Of a stretch of DNA of 64,000 bases, positions 18,469-26,614 are shown one piece after another. This stretch comes from Amycolatopsis nivea (lineage in GTDB: Bacteria > Actinomycetota > Actinomycetes > Mycobacteriales > Pseudonocardiaceae). A program made the position numbers and the translations under genes. A model generated the notes under the pieces. The model was given only the letters and a program-made list of their open reading frames with translations, made no database searches and had not been told where the DNA came from. Location of the stretch: positions 62,001 to 126,000 of the forward strand of contig NZ_SDLT01000004.1 in assembly GCF_004522235.1 (NCBI RefSeq). Reading direction: 5' to 3'. The stretch's first letter is position 1; every line of letters starts with the position of its first letter.

Positions 18469-18937
18469 TCTTGGCCCCCCTCAACCGGGCCGGCGCGGCC
18501 AAAACCCGGAACTCGTAGTACCTGTGCGCGGAATTGTCGATGAACACTCGGAAACCAGCCTTGTCGAGCAAGCGGTGCACCGCGCGCTCTATCATCCCGG
18601 TCACTTCGAACACCCGGACCACCAGCGGGTCGTCCATTTTCTGCGCGATCAGCTTCTCCCGAAAACTCTCCGTATCGATGATGGGCGCATGCCAGCTGAA
18701 CAGCACTCCGTACGGATACCGGTCGGCAATATGAATGCACACCCCAGGAGGAGTGTCCAGAGAAACGGGGTCGCGGGAAGTGCTGATCGACGCGGGCAGC
18801 CCTAGCCGTTGCAGTTCAGCACGAGCCAGGTTCGCCAATTCGACCCAGGTCGCGACCGCCTCGTCCGGAGCGCGATCCTCGACCGCCTGCTGCTGGTCAA
18901 GCAGGGATTTCTTGGAGAATTGGAACGGGTCTGTCAC
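18461..18937 (-). CDS. Small hypothetical protein, tandem paralogue (first)
   Basis: The 158-residue protein is the longer of two tandem paralogues. It has the shared WVELANLARAELQRLGLP helix (about residues 31-48), a beta segment VCIHIADRYPYGVLFSW and a C-terminal part ending YYEFRVLAAPARLRGAKSV. No signal peptide, membrane helix or known domain is seen. It starts with GTG at 18937, with a CRP-type palindrome 74 nt upstream, so both paralogues may be under CRP control. Confidence 0.55.
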   Translation of the reverse strand: MTDPFQFSKKSLLDQQQAVEDRAPDEAVATWVELANLARAELQRLGLPASISTSRDPVSLDTPPGVCIHIADRYPYGVLFSWHAPIIDTESFREKLIAQKMDDPLVVRVFEVTGMIERAVHRLLDKAGFRVFIDNSAHRYYEFRVLAAPARLRGAKSV

Positions 18938-19244
18938 AGCGGTTCCTCAGCATTGTCAACCCGTCCGGACGGAGGGTCTTATTCTCGACAAAATACCGGA
19001 ACTGGCCTCGCTGTGACACTCATCACAGCACGTAATGCCCACCCGTCACCGGCGATAGCAAAGCGGACGATCTGCAGCGATCAATCGAATGGATTGACAT
19101 ACATATGAAAGAACTGGGGATAGGCAGCAATTACGTCATTCGGTCTATGGACCGCGAAAGCCGTCACTGGTATTCGGCCTGCCGCGCCCGGTCCTAGCCG
19201 CCGATTACGCCAGCACTCCATCGGACCGAGAAGGAAGAACGCCT
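18938..19244. other. 307-nt divergent intergenic region, A/T-richer
   Basis: No gene is visible. It holds a CRP-type palindrome (19011-19028), a TTGACA hexamer at 19094 with a weak GATAGG 19 nt further as a possible plus-strand promoter, and GAAGGAAG just before the GTG at 19245 as ribosome binding site. It separates the small paralogues from the secreted pseudoprotease. Confidence 0.5.
19011..19028. promoter_or_regulatory. CRP-type binding site
   Basis: CTGTGACACTCATCACAG contains the perfect TGTGA-N6-TCACA palindrome that actinobacterial CRP proteins recognise, extended by one more pair at each end. It lies 74 nt before the small-paralogue start and 217 nt before the secreted protein, so the first is the likelier target. 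Confidence 0.6.
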
Positions 19245-20762
19245 GTGCCTCGAAGAACCCGCAGCATCCTGGCTCTCTCCGCCACCCTGGTCACCGGCGG
19301 CGTACTGACCGCCGTCCCGGCGCACGCGATTTCCGGGGGAACTGTCGTGCCCTCCGGAACGTCGGGCTACCTCGCGCGCATCGCGACCCCGACGAAGGCA
19401 TGCTCGGCCGCGCTGATCGACCCGTCCTGGGTCATCACCTCGGCAACCTGCCTGACCGCGAGCGCAACCGGTGCGCCTACTGAAAACGCAACGGTCAGCG
19501 TCGGCGCAGTCGACGTCAGTACCGGAGCAGGAACGAACGCCAAGGTCGTCAAAGTAATCGGCCGGACCGATCGCGATGTCGCGCTGGCGAAGCTCGACAA
19601 GCCCGCTACCGGGATCGCGCCGGTCGCGTTGGCCACGACTGCCCCGGTGAGCGGGGAATCACTCCAACTGGCTGGCTTTGGCCGTACCGCGACCGAATGG
19701 GTGCCCGCTCGGCCGTCCATTGCCACGTTCTCGGTCTCGTCGGTGAACGCCACCGAGGCGTCAGTGACTTCGGCGAACGGGTCGGACACCTGCCTCGGCG
19801 ACGCTGGCGGCCCCGCCCTGCGCACGGTGGGCGACAAGGTAGAGGTCGTGGCCGTCAACAGCCGCTCCTGGCAGCACGGCTGCCTCGCGGTGACCGAAAC
19901 CCGCGAAGGCGGCACCGAAGCCCGGGTCGACGACCTCGCCGACTGGGTCCGGCAGAACACCGTTCCCGCCCCGGTGACCTGTCCGAACGGCGCGACCGTG
20001 TGGGACGCCCGTTCCGACGGCTCGATGTGGCGCTACGTGCACCGCGATCCGGCGAACGGCGCCATTTCCTGGGACGTGCCGACCAAGGCGATCGGAACCG
20101 GATGGACCGGACGGCAGATCGCCGGCAAGGGCGGGGTCCTCTGGGACGTCCACCGCAACCTCGGCGCGGGCGACAGTGTCCCGAGCGGCGTGCTCCGGCG
20201 CTGGACGTGGAGCGCGGCCAACGGCTGGGGCGGCGGCAACGGGGTCGGCGGCGGCTGGGAAAAGTTCCTCACCCCGGAGTACCAGAACCGCGTCACCGTC
20301 GACCAGGCCGGCCGCATCCTCGCCGTCGACCAGCTGGGCCAGCTGAAGGCGTACGTCTGGAACGACGCCACCAACACGTGGGTCGACGGAAACGGCCAGC
20401 TGATCGACACCGGCTGGGGAAAGTTCGACTCCATCACCGCGGCGGGCGACGGAGTCCTCTACGCCCGGACCCCGGCAGGCAACCTGTACCGCTTCGTCTA
20501 CGACTTCGGCTCCGGAAAGTGGACCCAGCGCGACAAGTCCGCCGGCGTGGGCTGGAACATGTTCACCGAGATCTTCTCGCCCGGAGCCGACATCCTGTAC
20601 GGCCGCGGCGCGAGCCTGTCGGGCAACCCGACGCTGCTCTGGTACCGCTACTCGCCCAACACCGACACCTGGTCCGCGAACGGCGCGGGCACTCCCGTCG
20701 GATACGGATGGAACACCGACATCCACGTGACCGCGGCACCGGACTCGTGCCGGTTCGCCTAG
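19245..20762 (+). CDS. Secreted trypsin-fold pseudoprotease with tachylectin-like propeller
   Basis: The 505-residue protein has a Sec signal (residues 1-28, cut after AHA), an S1/chymotrypsin-fold domain (about 29-238) and a C-terminal tachylectin-2-like sugar-binding propeller (about 245-505; repeats such as GTGWTGRQIAGKGG and DTGWGKFDSITAAGDG). The catalytic His site reads SATC instead of AAHC (Thr68), and the Ser site reads GDAGGP instead of GDSGGP (Ala187); Asp111 in RDVALAKL is kept. It should therefore be proteolytically dead. A binding role outside the cell is inferred. Confidence 0.8.
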   Translation: MPRRTRSILALSATLVTGGVLTAVPAHAISGGTVVPSGTSGYLARIATPTKACSAALIDPSWVITSATCLTASATGAPTENATVSVGAVDVSTGAGTNAKVVKVIGRTDRDVALAKLDKPATGIAPVALATTAPVSGESLQLAGFGRTATEWVPARPSIATFSVSSVNATEASVTSANGSDTCLGDAGGPALRTVGDKVEVVAVNSRSWQHGCLAVTETREGGTEARVDDLADWVRQNTVPAPVTCPNGATVWDARSDGSMWRYVHRDPANGAISWDVPTKAIGTGWTGRQIAGKGGVLWDVHRNLGAGDSVPSGVLRRWTWSAANGWGGGNGVGGGWEKFLTPEYQNRVTVDQAGRILAVDQLGQLKAYVWNDATNTWVDGNGQLIDTGWGKFDSITAAGDGVLYARTPAGNLYRFVYDFGSGKWTQRDKSAGVGWNMFTEIFSPGADILYGRGASLSGNPTLLWYRYSPNTDTWSANGAGTPVGYGWNTDIHVTAAPDSCRFA

Positions 20763-20782
20763 CGAATCTGCTCCGCTGACCA

Positions 20783-20816
20783 AGAAAGGCCCGCCCGAAC
20801 CCGGGCGGGCCTTTCT
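20783..20816. terminator. Bidirectional hairpin terminator
   Basis: A perfect 15-bp stem (AGAAAGGCCCGCCCG at 20783-20797 with 20802-20816) and a 4-nt AACC loop sit between convergent genes. The A-run and T-run at the stem base give it intrinsic-terminator character in both directions. Confidence 0.88.
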
Positions 20817-20829
20817 CGTACGCAAAAAC

Positions 20830-21861
20830 TCAGGCAGCGTCGACCGGGACGGCCCGCCGAGCGGCCATCTTCGCGGCGAGCGCGGCGAAACCGGCCGTGA
20901 GCAGGTCCGCCACCGTGAACATCACCCGCGAGGCGACCGCGAACGCCGTCGCCTGGCCGACCGTCAGGCCGCTCGCCGTGAGGACCGCGACCTGGGCGAC
21001 CTCGCGGACGCCTACGCCGCTGGGCAGGATGAACGCGAAAGTGCCGACCGTCATCGCGACGGCCATCGCGCCCACGCACAAGACCAGGCCGTTGACACCA
21101 GGAGCGCCGACGGAGTTCGCCAGCAGCCACAGGTGCACCCCCTGCAGCACCCACGCGCCCATCGACGCGCCGAAGGTCTTGAGCACCACGCCCCAGCCGA
21201 GCGGCTCGGACAGCGGCGGACGGCGCAGGATCTTCAGGACGAGCGAGGTGCCCCAGGTCAGGATCCGCGGGTGCAGCAGCGCGAGACCGACCGGGATCAG
21301 CACGAACAGCCACATCGCCCGCGGGCTGTTGCTGAAGACCGCGGGCGCGGCCAGCAGCGACACGACCAGCGCGGAAACGACGCCGACACCGAGCTGGATC
21401 AGCGAGCCGGTGAAGATCCGGGCCCGCGCCAGCCCCGCCTTGCGGCCGAGCTCCATCTGCAGCAGGTACGCCCACACCGAACCCGGCACGTACTTGCCGA
21501 GCGAGCCGACCAGGCAGATCTGCGCGCCGCGGGCGTAGCCGATCGGCTTGCCGAGGTGGTCGACCAGGATCTGCCAGCCCCAGGTGGACACCATGATCGA
21601 CAGGATCAGCGCCACCAAGCTCAGCGCCGAGGACTGCCAAGCGACATCCGACAGCGTGTGCCAGAACTCGTCCCAGTTGGACGCCAGGCTCTTCGCCGCG
21701 AAGCCGATCACCAAGAGGATGGCGACCCAGCGCACGACGTCGAGCACCCGCGCCTTGGTGGACTTGCGGGCTTTTCCGGTGGTCGGGGCGTCCTCAGTGG
21801 ACGGAGTGTCCTCAGTGGACGGGGTGTCGTCCCCCGGGCTCTGCGTACGAACGGTCGTCAC
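20830..21861 (-). CDS. Flippase-like membrane protein (LPG synthase TM domain family)
   Basis: The 343-residue protein has a charged N-terminal tail with a repeated TPSTED unit, then about eight helices of the MprF/AglD-type transmembrane family. Diagnostic parts are SLGKYVPGSVWAYLLQMELG and FILPSGVGVREVAQVAVL. Members flip lipids or act with membrane glycosyltransferases. It is last in the operon containing LuxC, LuxE, the ligase, FabG, ACP and LpxA-like genes, 14 nt after LuxC, so it may move their lipid-linked product. GTG at 21861 follows a GGAG. Confidence 0.75.
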   Translation of the reverse strand: MTTVRTQSPGDDTPSTEDTPSTEDAPTTGKARKSTKARVLDVVRWVAILLVIGFAAKSLASNWDEFWHTLSDVAWQSSALSLVALILSIMVSTWGWQILVDHLGKPIGYARGAQICLVGSLGKYVPGSVWAYLLQMELGRKAGLARARIFTGSLIQLGVGVVSALVVSLLAAPAVFSNSPRAMWLFVLIPVGLALLHPRILTWGTSLVLKILRRPPLSEPLGWGVVLKTFGASMGAWVLQGVHLWLLANSVGAPGVNGLVLCVGAMAVAMTVGTFAFILPSGVGVREVAQVAVLTASGLTVGQATAFAVASRVMFTVADLLTAGFAALAAKMAARRAVPVDAA

Positions 21862-21875
21862 TGCCTCTCAGCTCC

Positions 21876-23120
21876 TCAGGCCTGTACCGTGACCAGCCGG
21901 CTGAACTCGGACAGCAGATCGTAGCCGTCCCAGACCCCGGCGAACGTGAGGGCCGAGCCGAAGGGCACGACCCGGTCCACCCCGCGTCCGGCGAGCGCCG
22001 TCACGAATCCGGTCAGTTCCTCGCGGGTGAACCCGAACTGGCTCACTGTCTGGTCCTTGCGCTGCACGATCGGCACCAGCTCGTCCAGCGACGCCACCGA
22101 GGCGTTCGCGAACGTGCCCGCGCCCAGCCATTCGCGCGGCATCACCGTGGCGTCGGCCAGCTCGAGCGTCGCCAGTGCGTTGCCGTCGAAGCGGATCGAC
22201 GACACCAGGCCGTCGACCGCCGCGCCGTACGCCGACACTCGCTTCTGCACGGCCATCGCCGGCTCGGTGACGTGCTGTTTCGCTGCCAGCACCTCGGCGA
22301 GCAGCCCGCGGAACTCCTGTCCGGCGGCCTGCGCGCCCGACGCGTCGCCGACCCAGAACACCGCGCGCGGCGACGAGCAGGCGGCCTGGTCGAACCAGTA
22401 CGAGTCGTTGTAGAAGCCCTCGGCAGCCGCCTTGCGCTGCTCCGGCGCTGCTTCCTGCCAGCCGCGCACCGACGCGATCGCGAACGACGAGCGGTCCGGG
22501 AAGGTGAGGTCCCGCGCGTGCGGGGCCAGCGGGTATTTCCGCAGCGCGGCCACGGAAGCGTCGCCGCCCCAGATCACCCGCAGGTCCGCGGCCAGCGACA
22601 ACGCGCCGCTGACCTCGTCGCTGCGGTCGTAGGTGACCATGCGCTGGGTGGCGCGGATGGTGGCCGCGGTTTCCGGCGAGACGTCTTCCATCGCCGCGTT
22701 CAGCGCTTCCAGCACGGCTTCCGCCGCACCGGCCGAACGCGAGGACACGCGCACGACGTTACTGTTGCCCGCCAGCGCCGACAACGCCCACGAGTACACG
22801 AAAATGGTGTCCACGTTGGCGGGCGGCACGTGGAAAACGAGCCCGCGCGGGAACCGCAGCGAATCGCCGTTGGTTTCCAAAGTGGACAGTGACTTCGCGA
22901 GTTCTCCCTTGCGCAGGAAGAAACCCAGCGAAGCCAGCTCCGGGAAGCGCCGCGCCAGCGCGGGCGCGAGCAGCTTGCGCGCGAACTTGGTGACGAATTC
23001 GACCACCCGCGGGTCGCCGACCGTCAGCCTGCCGCCGGGCGGTTCCTCGCGCAGTTCGTCCAGCAGGGCGCCGACCGAAACCGAGTCGCCCAGCGGAAAA
23101 CGCTGGTCCAAAGCACTCAT
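21876..23120 (-). CDS. LuxC-like acyl reductase
   Basis: The 414-residue protein matches the LuxC family, which reduces an enzyme-bound acyl thioester to aldehyde with NADPH. The active-site block FDQAACSSPRAVF gives Cys248; upstream are FHVPPANVDTIFVYSWALSALAGNSNVVRVSSRS and VIWGGDASV, typical of the aldehyde dehydrogenase-like fold. ATG at 23120 overlaps the LuxE stop by 4 nt. No luciferase (luxAB) or acyltransferase (luxD) gene is nearby, so the aldehyde serves another purpose, probably in glycolipid formation. Confidence 0.85.
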   Translation of the reverse strand: MSALDQRFPLGDSVSVGALLDELREEPPGGRLTVGDPRVVEFVTKFARKLLAPALARRFPELASLGFFLRKGELAKSLSTLETNGDSLRFPRGLVFHVPPANVDTIFVYSWALSALAGNSNVVRVSSRSAGAAEAVLEALNAAMEDVSPETAATIRATQRMVTYDRSDEVSGALSLAADLRVIWGGDASVAALRKYPLAPHARDLTFPDRSSFAIASVRGWQEAAPEQRKAAAEGFYNDSYWFDQAACSSPRAVFWVGDASGAQAAGQEFRGLLAEVLAAKQHVTEPAMAVQKRVSAYGAAVDGLVSSIRFDGNALATLELADATVMPREWLGAGTFANASVASLDELVPIVQRKDQTVSQFGFTREELTGFVTALAGRGVDRVVPFGSALTFAGVWDGYDLLSEFSRLVTVQA

Positions 23121-24169
23121 GCGGCCGCTCCCTGGAACGTGTCCGAGCACCCGCGGGCCTCGGCCTTCGGCAGCCTGCCCAGCACGGAGAAGTGCTTGCC
23201 CGGCCAGTCGCCGTCGTCGATTCCGTTGTACACGCCCAGGTCCTCGGTGAGCAGCACGTGCCCCGGGTACGAGCGCGGCAGCGTGCTCACCACCTCGATG
23301 ACGCCCGGTTTGCCGACCGGCTGCTCTTCCCAGGTCTCCGGGTCGCGGATCACGACGTCGGCGAAATCGGGGCAGTACAAGGAGTTCCCGGACGGACCCT
23401 CGAGGAACACGGTGCCGATCTGCTCGATCATCCCGTAGTAGTTGTGGATCCGGGTGAGTCCGGTGTCCTCTTTGAACCGCCTGCGGAACTCGCTGTTGTC
23501 GACCGCGCGGTCGATCAGCTTCTTCCAGCCGCCGGAGTGGATGAGGATGCCGTTCGACAGGTCGAGCTTGTGCTCGCGGGCGACCTCGTAGAGGTACTGC
23601 CACACCATGAAGGTGAAGCCGAAGATCAGGAAGGGCTTGTCGCCGTACTCGGCGAGGAACTTCCGCACGGCCTCGACGTCCGGCTTGTCGTTCTCGTCCA
23701 GCACGTAGGTGTGCTTGCGGCCGAAGTTCGCCATGCCGAGCACGCCCGCGCCGCGCGCGGAGAACGAACGGCGGTTCTTGATGATGCCGATGGTGTCGAC
23801 CATCAGCATCGGCAGCCGCTCGCCGCCCAGCACCTCCTGCAAGGTGGCGCCGAGCTGCTTCGTCTGCGCGCCCGCCGCTTCCTTGTCCAGGTAGATCCGC
23901 GACGCGCCGGCCCCGGTGGTGCCCGAGGACGTGAGGGTCTTGAAGACCTCGGAGTCCGGAATGGACTTCAGGTCGTGCGTTTTGAACATCCGCACCGGCA
24001 GCCACGGCAGGTCCGCGATCGTGGCGAACGACGCGTCCGGCGCGAAACCGAGCGAGGAGAGGATGCGCTCGTACCCGGCGGAGTTCGCCCGGTGGTGCGC
24101 GGTCAGCTCCGCGAGCTCAGGGAGCAGCGCCGCCTCTCGCTCCGCCTGCGAGCGCGTGAACACACTCAT
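23117..24169 (-). CDS. LuxE-like acyl-protein synthetase
   Basis: LuxE enzymes make an acyl-AMP from a fatty acid, hold it on a C-terminal Cys and hand it to LuxC. The 350-residue protein has the adenylate loop TSSGTTGAGASRIYLD, then LIFGFTFMVWQYLYE, GILIHSGGWKKL, NYYGMIEQIGTVF and a C-terminal RGCSDTF with Cys341 where the acyl-carrying Cys is expected. It overlaps the ligase stop and the LuxC start by 4 nt each. The acyl group is unknown. Confidence 0.85.
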   Translation of the reverse strand: MSVFTRSQAEREAALLPELAELTAHHRANSAGYERILSSLGFAPDASFATIADLPWLPVRMFKTHDLKSIPDSEVFKTLTSSGTTGAGASRIYLDKEAAGAQTKQLGATLQEVLGGERLPMLMVDTIGIIKNRRSFSARGAGVLGMANFGRKHTYVLDENDKPDVEAVRKFLAEYGDKPFLIFGFTFMVWQYLYEVAREHKLDLSNGILIHSGGWKKLIDRAVDNSEFRRRFKEDTGLTRIHNYYGMIEQIGTVFLEGPSGNSLYCPDFADVVIRDPETWEEQPVGKPGVIEVVSTLPRSYPGHVLLTEDLGVYNGIDDGDWPGKHFSVLGRLPKAEARGCSDTFQGAAA

Positions 24170-25575
24170 ACCCGTCCTTCCAGCGACCGGTAGTCGATCT
24201 TCCCGCTGGCCAGCAGCGGCACTGTGTCGATCGGACGCACGTCGAACCCGCTGGCGTGCAGGTGCAGCCGCTCCGCCAGCGCCCGCGCCGCGTCCTTGCA
24301 GATCGCCTTCGCGCCGTCGCCCTCGGGCAGTTCGGCGAACAGCACGACCTTGTCGCCCGCGGGCACCGCGGCCACGACGTCGATGCCCACCGCGGCCGTG
24401 CGCACGGCCTGCTCCAGGTCGTCCAGGCTGACCCGGTTGCCGAACACCTTGCCGATCCGCTTGAGCCTGCCGGTGATGTACAGATACCCCTCGTCGTCGA
24501 GGTACCCGAGATCCCCGGTGGCCAGCATTCCGCCGTATTCGTCGCCCGCGCTCAGCCCTGCTTCGTCCTCCGCGTAACCCATCATCACGTTAGGTCCACG
24601 GTAAAGGACCTCACCGACAATTTTGGGATGCGTGGTTTCCTCGCCGTCGTCGCGGCGGATGGAGAACGAACCGCCCGGCAGCGCCGGACCGGCCGAGCCG
24701 ATCTTGTCCGCGAGCCGCTCGGCGGGCACCGTGGTCATCCGCGGGGACGCCTCGGTCTGGCCGTACATGACGTACATCCGGCCGCCGACCGCGAGCATCT
24801 TGTCGTTGAACTCGGCGACCAGGTCGTCCCGCAGCTTGCCCCCCGCCTGGGTGAGGGTCCGCAGGGTCGGGTACTTCGCCGGGTCGAATTTCAGCCGGCG
24901 CAGCATTTCGTAGTGATAGGGCACGCCGGACAGCGAAGTCACGCCGTGTTCTTTCACCGAATCCCAGAATCCGCGGCCGAGTACGCCTGAAGATTCGATA
25001 ACCACAGTCGCACCGCGCAAAAGGTGCGAATTCAGCACCGAAAGACCGTAGCTGTAGTGCAGCGGCAGACAGGTCGGAGCGACCTCCTCCGCGTCGATCG
25101 CCAGCACCTGCGCGATGGCGTCGGCGTTGGCCAGCAGACCCTGCCGGGAGAGCCGGACAAGCTTCGGATTGCCGGTGGAACCGCTGGTCGGGAGCAGAAC
25201 GGCGAGGTCAGGGTGCGGGACCGCGCCCTCGGCCGACTCGCGCACCCAGTGCCCGTTCTCGGCCCGGTAACCGTCGGGCGCGTCCGCTTCGGGGGCGGCC
25301 AGCACGGCAGCCGGCCGGAACCGGGTGATCAGGCCTTCGAGCACCTCCGCGTCGAGCGCGGGGTCGATCAGCGCGATCGCCCGTCCCGCCTCGAACGCGC
25401 CGAGGTACCGCAGCACGCTGTCCAGGTCCAGCGACATCCGCGCGAACAGCACGCCGGGCGGGAGCTCCGCCAGCGCGGCCGCGGACCGTTCGACCTCCGC
25501 CGTCAGCTCGTCGCCCGCCAGCGTGCGGCCGCCGGCCACGTCGACCAGCCGGGACCCTTCGCCAACCAGATTCAC
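24166..25575 (-). CDS. AMP-forming acyl ligase
   Basis: The 469-residue ANL-superfamily enzyme has LLPTSGSTGNPKLVRLS (A3), YGQTEASPRM (A5), TGDLGYLDDEGYLYITGRLKR (A7-A8) and a C-terminal PLLASGKIDY with the catalytic Lys (A10). It is shorter than typical acyl-CoA synthetases and may load the ACP encoded two genes upstream. GTG at 25575 follows AGGAGG. It is separated from the FabG gene by 58 nt and overlaps LuxE by 4 nt, so one transcript is likely. Confidence 0.85.
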   Translation of the reverse strand: MNLVGEGSRLVDVAGGRTLAGDELTAEVERSAAALAELPPGVLFARMSLDLDSVLRYLGAFEAGRAIALIDPALDAEVLEGLITRFRPAAVLAAPEADAPDGYRAENGHWVRESAEGAVPHPDLAVLLPTSGSTGNPKLVRLSRQGLLANADAIAQVLAIDAEEVAPTCLPLHYSYGLSVLNSHLLRGATVVIESSGVLGRGFWDSVKEHGVTSLSGVPYHYEMLRRLKFDPAKYPTLRTLTQAGGKLRDDLVAEFNDKMLAVGGRMYVMYGQTEASPRMTTVPAERLADKIGSAGPALPGGSFSIRRDDGEETTHPKIVGEVLYRGPNVMMGYAEDEAGLSAGDEYGGMLATGDLGYLDDEGYLYITGRLKRIGKVFGNRVSLDDLEQAVRTAAVGIDVVAAVPAGDKVVLFAELPEGDGAKAICKDAARALAERLHLHASGFDVRPIDTVPLLASGKIDYRSLEGRV

Positions 25576-25633
25576 CGAACCTCCTCGTCGTGCCCGTGAG
25601 CGTGCATGCCGGCGAGAACCGGCATATCCGGAC

Positions 25634-26365
25634 TCACAACACCAAGCCGCCGTCGATGCCCAGGATCTGGCCCGTCACGAAGGCCGCCTCGTCGCTCGCC
25701 AGGAAGCGGATCGCCTTCGCGACCTCCTCGGGCTTGCCGAGCCTGCCCAGCGCCGTGTCCTCGATGCGCTCGGCGATGACCTTCTCGCCGAGGTGGGACG
25801 TCATGTCGGTCTCGATCACCCCGGGCGCGACCGCGTTGACCCGGATGTTGTGCCTGCCCAGCTCCTTCGCCGCGGACCGGGCGATGTTGCCGACCGCGGC
25901 CTTGGAAGCGGCGTACGCGGTCTGCCCCGCGCTGCCGTTCTCGCCGACGATCGAGGCCAGCAGGACGATCGCACCGGACTTGCGCCTGCTCATCACGCGC
26001 GAAGCGGCCTGCACGGTGTTGATCGTGCCGCCGACGTTCGTCTTGAACATGCGGTCGACCAGGTCTTCGCTGATCATGCCGAGCAGCGCGTCCTCGAGAA
26101 CGCCGGCGTTGGCGACGACGATGTCGAGCGCCCCGTGTTCCTTCGCGACGCCGCGCACCAGCGACGAGACCGCTTTTGCGTCGGTGACGTCCAGCGCGAG
26201 ACCGGCCGTGGCGCCCGCCTCGGCGGCGACTGCCTTCGCCCGGTCTTCGTCCCGCCCGGTCAGCACGACGGTGGCGCCCGCTTCGACGAGCGCGCGCACG
26301 GTGGCCAGCCCGATTCCGCGCGTCCCGCCCGTGACGAGCGCGACGCGTCCGGTCAGATCAGTCAT
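25634..26365 (-). CDS. FabG-like 3-oxoacyl reductase
   Basis: A 243-residue SDR with GGTRGIG (residues 13-19), NAG (86-88) and catalytic Ser138, Tyr151 and Lys155 (YAASK), then NAVAPGVIETDM and FVTGQILGIDGG. Length and motifs match 3-oxoacyl-ACP reductases. It overlaps the ACP stop by 8 nt. It could give 3-hydroxyacyl chains on that ACP, which LpxA-type enzymes use as donors; this is an inference. Confidence 0.87.
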   Translation of the reverse strand: MTDLTGRVALVTGGTRGIGLATVRALVEAGATVVLTGRDEDRAKAVAAEAGATAGLALDVTDAKAVSSLVRGVAKEHGALDIVVANAGVLEDALLGMISEDLVDRMFKTNVGGTINTVQAASRVMSRRKSGAIVLLASIVGENGSAGQTAYAASKAAVGNIARSAAKELGRHNIRVNAVAPGVIETDMTSHLGEKVIAERIEDTALGRLGKPEEVAKAIRFLASDEAAFVTGQILGIDGGLVL

Positions 26366-26603
26366 TCTTGGACACGAGGTCGGTGACCATGTCGACCGCG
26401 ACCTTGAAGCTCGACATGTCGATCACCTGGTCGGTGTCGAACTCGATGTCGAACTCGTCCTCGATCGCGGCGACCAGCGCCATGTGCCCGACCGAGTCCC
26501 ACGCCTCGATGTCGCGGTACTTGAGGTTCTCGACGTCCACGTCCCCGTCGAGGTCCAGCGCCTCGACGAAGACCTCGCGCAGCTTGGGGGCGACTTCCGA
26601 CAT
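26358..26603 (-). CDS. Dedicated acyl carrier protein
   Basis: The 81-residue acidic protein has the phosphopantetheine site DSVGHMAL with Ser37, helix LREVFVEALDLDGDVDVE and the typical EDEFDIEFDTDQV. It carries the growing or activated acyl group as a thioester. ATG at 26603 gives standard ACP length. It is separated by only 11 nt from the LpxA-like stop and overlaps the FabG gene, showing a dedicated system distinct from general fatty acid synthesis. Confidence 0.9.
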   Translation of the reverse strand: MSEVAPKLREVFVEALDLDGDVDVENLKYRDIEAWDSVGHMALVAAIEDEFDIEFDTDQVIDMSSFKVAVDMVTDLVSKND

Positions 26604-26614
26604 CTTCACAGCTC

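Noticed and set aside
19094..19124. Strong sigma-70-like promoter TTGACA with GATAGG
   Set aside because: The -35 is perfect but the -10 is weak and spaced 19 nt, so it is mentioned only as a candidate within the intergenic region.
21876..24169. Possible bioluminescence (lux) operon
   Set aside because: LuxC and LuxE are present but no luciferase subunits or LuxD; ACP, ligase, LpxA-like and sugar genes point to another purpose.
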